From assembly GCA_964489555.1 (NCBI GenBank), contig CAZAZF010000014.1, forward strand, positions 1 to 33,816: DNA of 33,816 nt, written 5' to 3'. Position 1 is the stretch's first letter; every line of letters begins with the position of its first letter. Made by a program: the position numbers and the translations under genes. The notes beneath the pieces were generated by a model, which was not told the origin of the DNA, ran no database searches, and saw only the letters and a program-made list of their open reading frames with translations. This DNA is from JAAZGD01 sp964489555 (lineage in GTDB: Bacteria; Bacillota; Clostridia; Peptostreptococcales; Anaerovoracaceae). Positions 31,903-33,816 of this stretch are shown piece by piece.

Positions 31903-32580
31903 ATGAGAATACTGGTGGTGGAAGATGAAAAAAGATTGGCGCAAACCCTAGTGGATTTATTGACCCAAAACAACTATCTGGTGGATGTGTCATATGACGG
32001 GGAGCGCGGATTGGACAGCGCGCTAACTGGAATTTACGATGCCATTATTCTGGATGTAATGCTACCTTTCTTGGATGGGTTTCAAGTGATTCAGGCTTTG
32101 CGAAGCCAGCAGAATAACACACCCGTATTGATGTTGACCGCCAAATCCGAGTTGGAAGATCGTATCAAAGGACTGGACCTGGGTTCGGACTATTATGTAA
32201 CGAAACCTTTTGAACCAAAGGAGTTATTAGCATGCCTGAGAGCTATTATGCGTAGAAAAGGAGAGATTCAACCTTGTGAGATTACATACGGCGATCTCAC
32301 ATTGAATCCCGAGACCGCAGAACTCTTTTGTTTGGAGCGATCTATTCGGCTTCGGGCTAAGGAAATGGAACTTCTTCGATTGTTAATGGAAAACAGGGAT
32401 CGCCTTTTGTCCAAAGAAACACTCCAAACAAAAGTATGGGGATACGATTCGGAAGTGGAGGGGAATGTAGTGGAAGTATATCTCTCCTTCCTTCGAAAAA
32501 AACTGGCACACATAAGGTCAAATGTAAAGATTTCTGCCGTCAGAATGGTAGGGTATCGATTAGAGGTGGGAAATGATTAG
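31903..32580 (+). CDS. OmpR-family response regulator
   Basis: A 225-residue regulator with a receiver domain (phosphoacceptor Asp51 in AIILDVMLPFLDG, Lys in VTKPF) and a C-terminal winged helix (LSKETLQTKVWGYDSEVEGNVVEVYLSFLRKKL). An AAAAGGA site lies 5-6 nt before the ATG. The histidine kinase gene overlaps its end by 8 bp. It is divergent from the VTC/DUF4956/CotH operon, with direct repeats between them, so it is the likely regulator of that operon and of itself. The signal is unknown. Confidence 0.92.
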   Translation: MRILVVEDEKRLAQTLVDLLTQNNYLVDVSYDGERGLDSALTGIYDAIILDVMLPFLDGFQVIQALRSQQNNTPVLMLTAKSELEDRIKGLDLGSDYYVTKPFEPKELLACLRAIMRRKGEIQPCEITYGDLTLNPETAELFCLERSIRLRAKEMELLRLLMENRDRLLSKETLQTKVWGYDSEVEGNVVEVYLSFLRKKLAHIRSNVKISAVRMVGYRLEVGND

Positions 32581-33811
32581 AAAGCTCCGCATAAAATTCA
32601 TCGGAATCATGATGAGTATGGTCACCCTGATTCTGCTGGCTGTATTTATAACTATGCTTTTCACTACGCAATCCAATTTTGAAAAAGCCGGATATGAAGC
32701 GTTGCAATCTTCCTTGCGTTTCCAATCCATTCAGGGAGTACCAGGCGAACCATCTCAGGAAGGGGGAAGACCTTCTCCTATTTCCAAAGTCCCTACTCTT
32801 CTGGTGAAAGTAAATTCGGATCAAGAAATACAAATCTTATCCCAACACCTTCGTTCTTTAGACGAGGCTGAAATAGAAGACATCGCATCTCTTACACTTT
32901 CCAAAGGCATGGATTTCGGAAAATTGGAGGAATATAATCTACGCTATATGGTGCGCTCCGATAAAAATGAAATTTGGATTGCTTTTACCGATTCCTCTAT
33001 GGAATCCATTATTCTTCGACGTTTTATTTGGAACTCATTTCTCGTTGGTTTCGGAGCATTAATGCCTTTTTTCTTTCTGAGTCTTTTTCTTTCCCGATGG
33101 GCCATTCGACCTGTTGAAAGAGCATGGAATCAGCAGAAACGATTCGTGGCAGACGCTTCCCACGAACTGAAGACTCCTCTTACCGTTATCATGGCCAACG
33201 CAGAGTTATTATCTGACCAAATGTCACTTGAAAACAAGTTGAATCAACAGCGCTTAGAAAACATTCGAGAGGAATCTCACCGAATGAAAACTCTGATTGA
33301 CCAATTGCTATTATTGGCAAAATCCGATAATTCCTCTTCTTGCCCGGCCAGTGTGGTTTCCCTCTCTGAAATCGTAAATAGCAGCATTCTTTTGTACGAG
33401 TCCTCCTTCTTTGAACAGGGACTCCACTTCGACAGCCAGATAGAAGAAGGGCTTCAAGTAGTGGGAAACCCGGATCAGCTTCGCCAGCTCTGCGACATCT
33501 TGCTAGATAATGCCATTAAATATACAAAGCCTTTCGGAGAAATTCAGGTAAGACTCTCCCTCTCATCAAAAAAGAATGTACACCTCGTGGTATTTAACGA
33601 GAGCACACCCATTTCTGAAAAGGAGTATGAAAATATTTTTCAACGGTTCTACCGATTGGACCAATCAAGATCTCATCAAGGCGGTTTTGGTTTAGGCCTT
33701 TCCATTGCGGCCACCATTGCCAAAGAGCACGGCGGGGAAATTTGGTTAGAAACTCCTGCCAAAACGGGAAATGAGTTCCATGTATCTCTCCCCAAACACA
33801 TTGACGCCTGA
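32573..33811 (+). CDS. Sensor histidine kinase of the VTC/CotH-linked two-component system
   Basis: A 412-residue membrane kinase. TM1 spans ~8-30, an extracytoplasmic segment ~32-150, TM2 ~152-175, with a short linker and little sign of a HAMP domain. HisKA has phosphoacceptor His197 in DASHELKTPLT; the HATPase_c domain has LLDNAIKYT and the glycine-rich GGFGLGLSIA box. The extracytoplasmic region is small (~120 residues) and matches no sensor family I recognise. Translation is coupled to the response regulator through the 8-bp overlap. Confidence 0.92.
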   Translation: MIRKLRIKFIGIMMSMVTLILLAVFITMLFTTQSNFEKAGYEALQSSLRFQSIQGVPGEPSQEGGRPSPISKVPTLLVKVNSDQEIQILSQHLRSLDEAEIEDIASLTLSKGMDFGKLEEYNLRYMVRSDKNEIWIAFTDSSMESIILRRFIWNSFLVGFGALMPFFFLSLFLSRWAIRPVERAWNQQKRFVADASHELKTPLTVIMANAELLSDQMSLENKLNQQRLENIREESHRMKTLIDQLLLLAKSDNSSSCPASVVSLSEIVNSSILLYESSFFEQGLHFDSQIEEGLQVVGNPDQLRQLCDILLDNAIKYTKPFGEIQVRLSLSSKKNVHLVVFNESTPISEKEYENIFQRFYRLDQSRSHQGGFGLGLSIAATIAKEHGGEIWLETPAKTGNEFHVSLPKHIDA

Positions 33812-33816
33812 CATCA

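Noticed and set aside
1..33816. CRISPR arrays, tRNA or rRNA genes, insertion sequences, prophage
   Set aside because: No regular repeat-spacer arrays, transposase or integrase frames, or recognisable tRNA/rRNA sequences were seen.

Overview
The window looks like a chromosomal segment of an anaerobic low-to-moderate-GC Firmicute, most likely class Clostridia. This is inferred, not proven. The supporting signs are strong purine-rich ribosome binding sites, frequent TTG and GTG starts, many hairpin-plus-U-run terminators, a Gram-positive type PhoP box of 11-bp repeats, a tandem glycine riboswitch, SLH-domain surface proteins, and a DUF4956/VTC/CotH cluster. No rRNA, tRNA, CRISPR array or insertion sequence was recognised. 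Almost everything is on the minus strand; only the last two genes are on the plus strand.

Layout. (1) 36-5238: a DUF4153 membrane protein, a CPBP-family intramembrane protease, an AraC/GyrI-like regulator and a membrane-anchored class C beta-lactamase-like serine hydrolase. (2) 5239-9393: a module under an apparent sigma-54 promoter, comprising an enhancer-binding protein, an agmatinase-family ureohydrolase and a TRAP solute-binding lipoprotein without its permease genes. The promoter (7819-7836) has exact -24/-12 spacing, and two palindromes upstream of it are candidate activator sites. (3) 9455-10246: an AbiEi-type antitoxin without a toxin partner. (4) 10521-17345: a complete phosphate operon, pstS-pstC-pstA-pstB-phoU-phoB-phoR, preceded by a five-repeat Pho box and closed by a terminator that overlaps the phoR stop codon.

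(5) 17515-20778: an APC amino-acid permease and a saccharopine-dehydrogenase-like enzyme, translationally coupled and placed behind a tandem glycine riboswitch with a terminator. The second aptamer is non-standard. (6) 20945-21367: a DUF3842 protein. (7) 21527-25200: larE-larB-larC, making the nickel-pincer cofactor, preceded by two coupled small membrane proteins of unknown function. They follow a leader with its own promoter and a hairpin that looks like an attenuator. No larA is present in the window. (8) 25266-28495: an SLH-domain secreted protein, a membrane Ser/Thr kinase with an SLH-like outer domain, and a small HTH-like protein overlapping the kinase gene. (9) 28655-33811: a CotH-family kinase, a DUF4956 membrane protein and a VTC-domain polyphosphate polymerase, read divergently from an OmpR-type two-component system, with direct repeats in the shared promoter region.

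The points most worth a second look are the leader and small membrane pair of the lar operon, the divergent glycine aptamer in front of an opine/saccharopine-type enzyme, the SLH-tailed kinase locus, and the sigma-54 controlled ureohydrolase/orphan TRAP receptor module.
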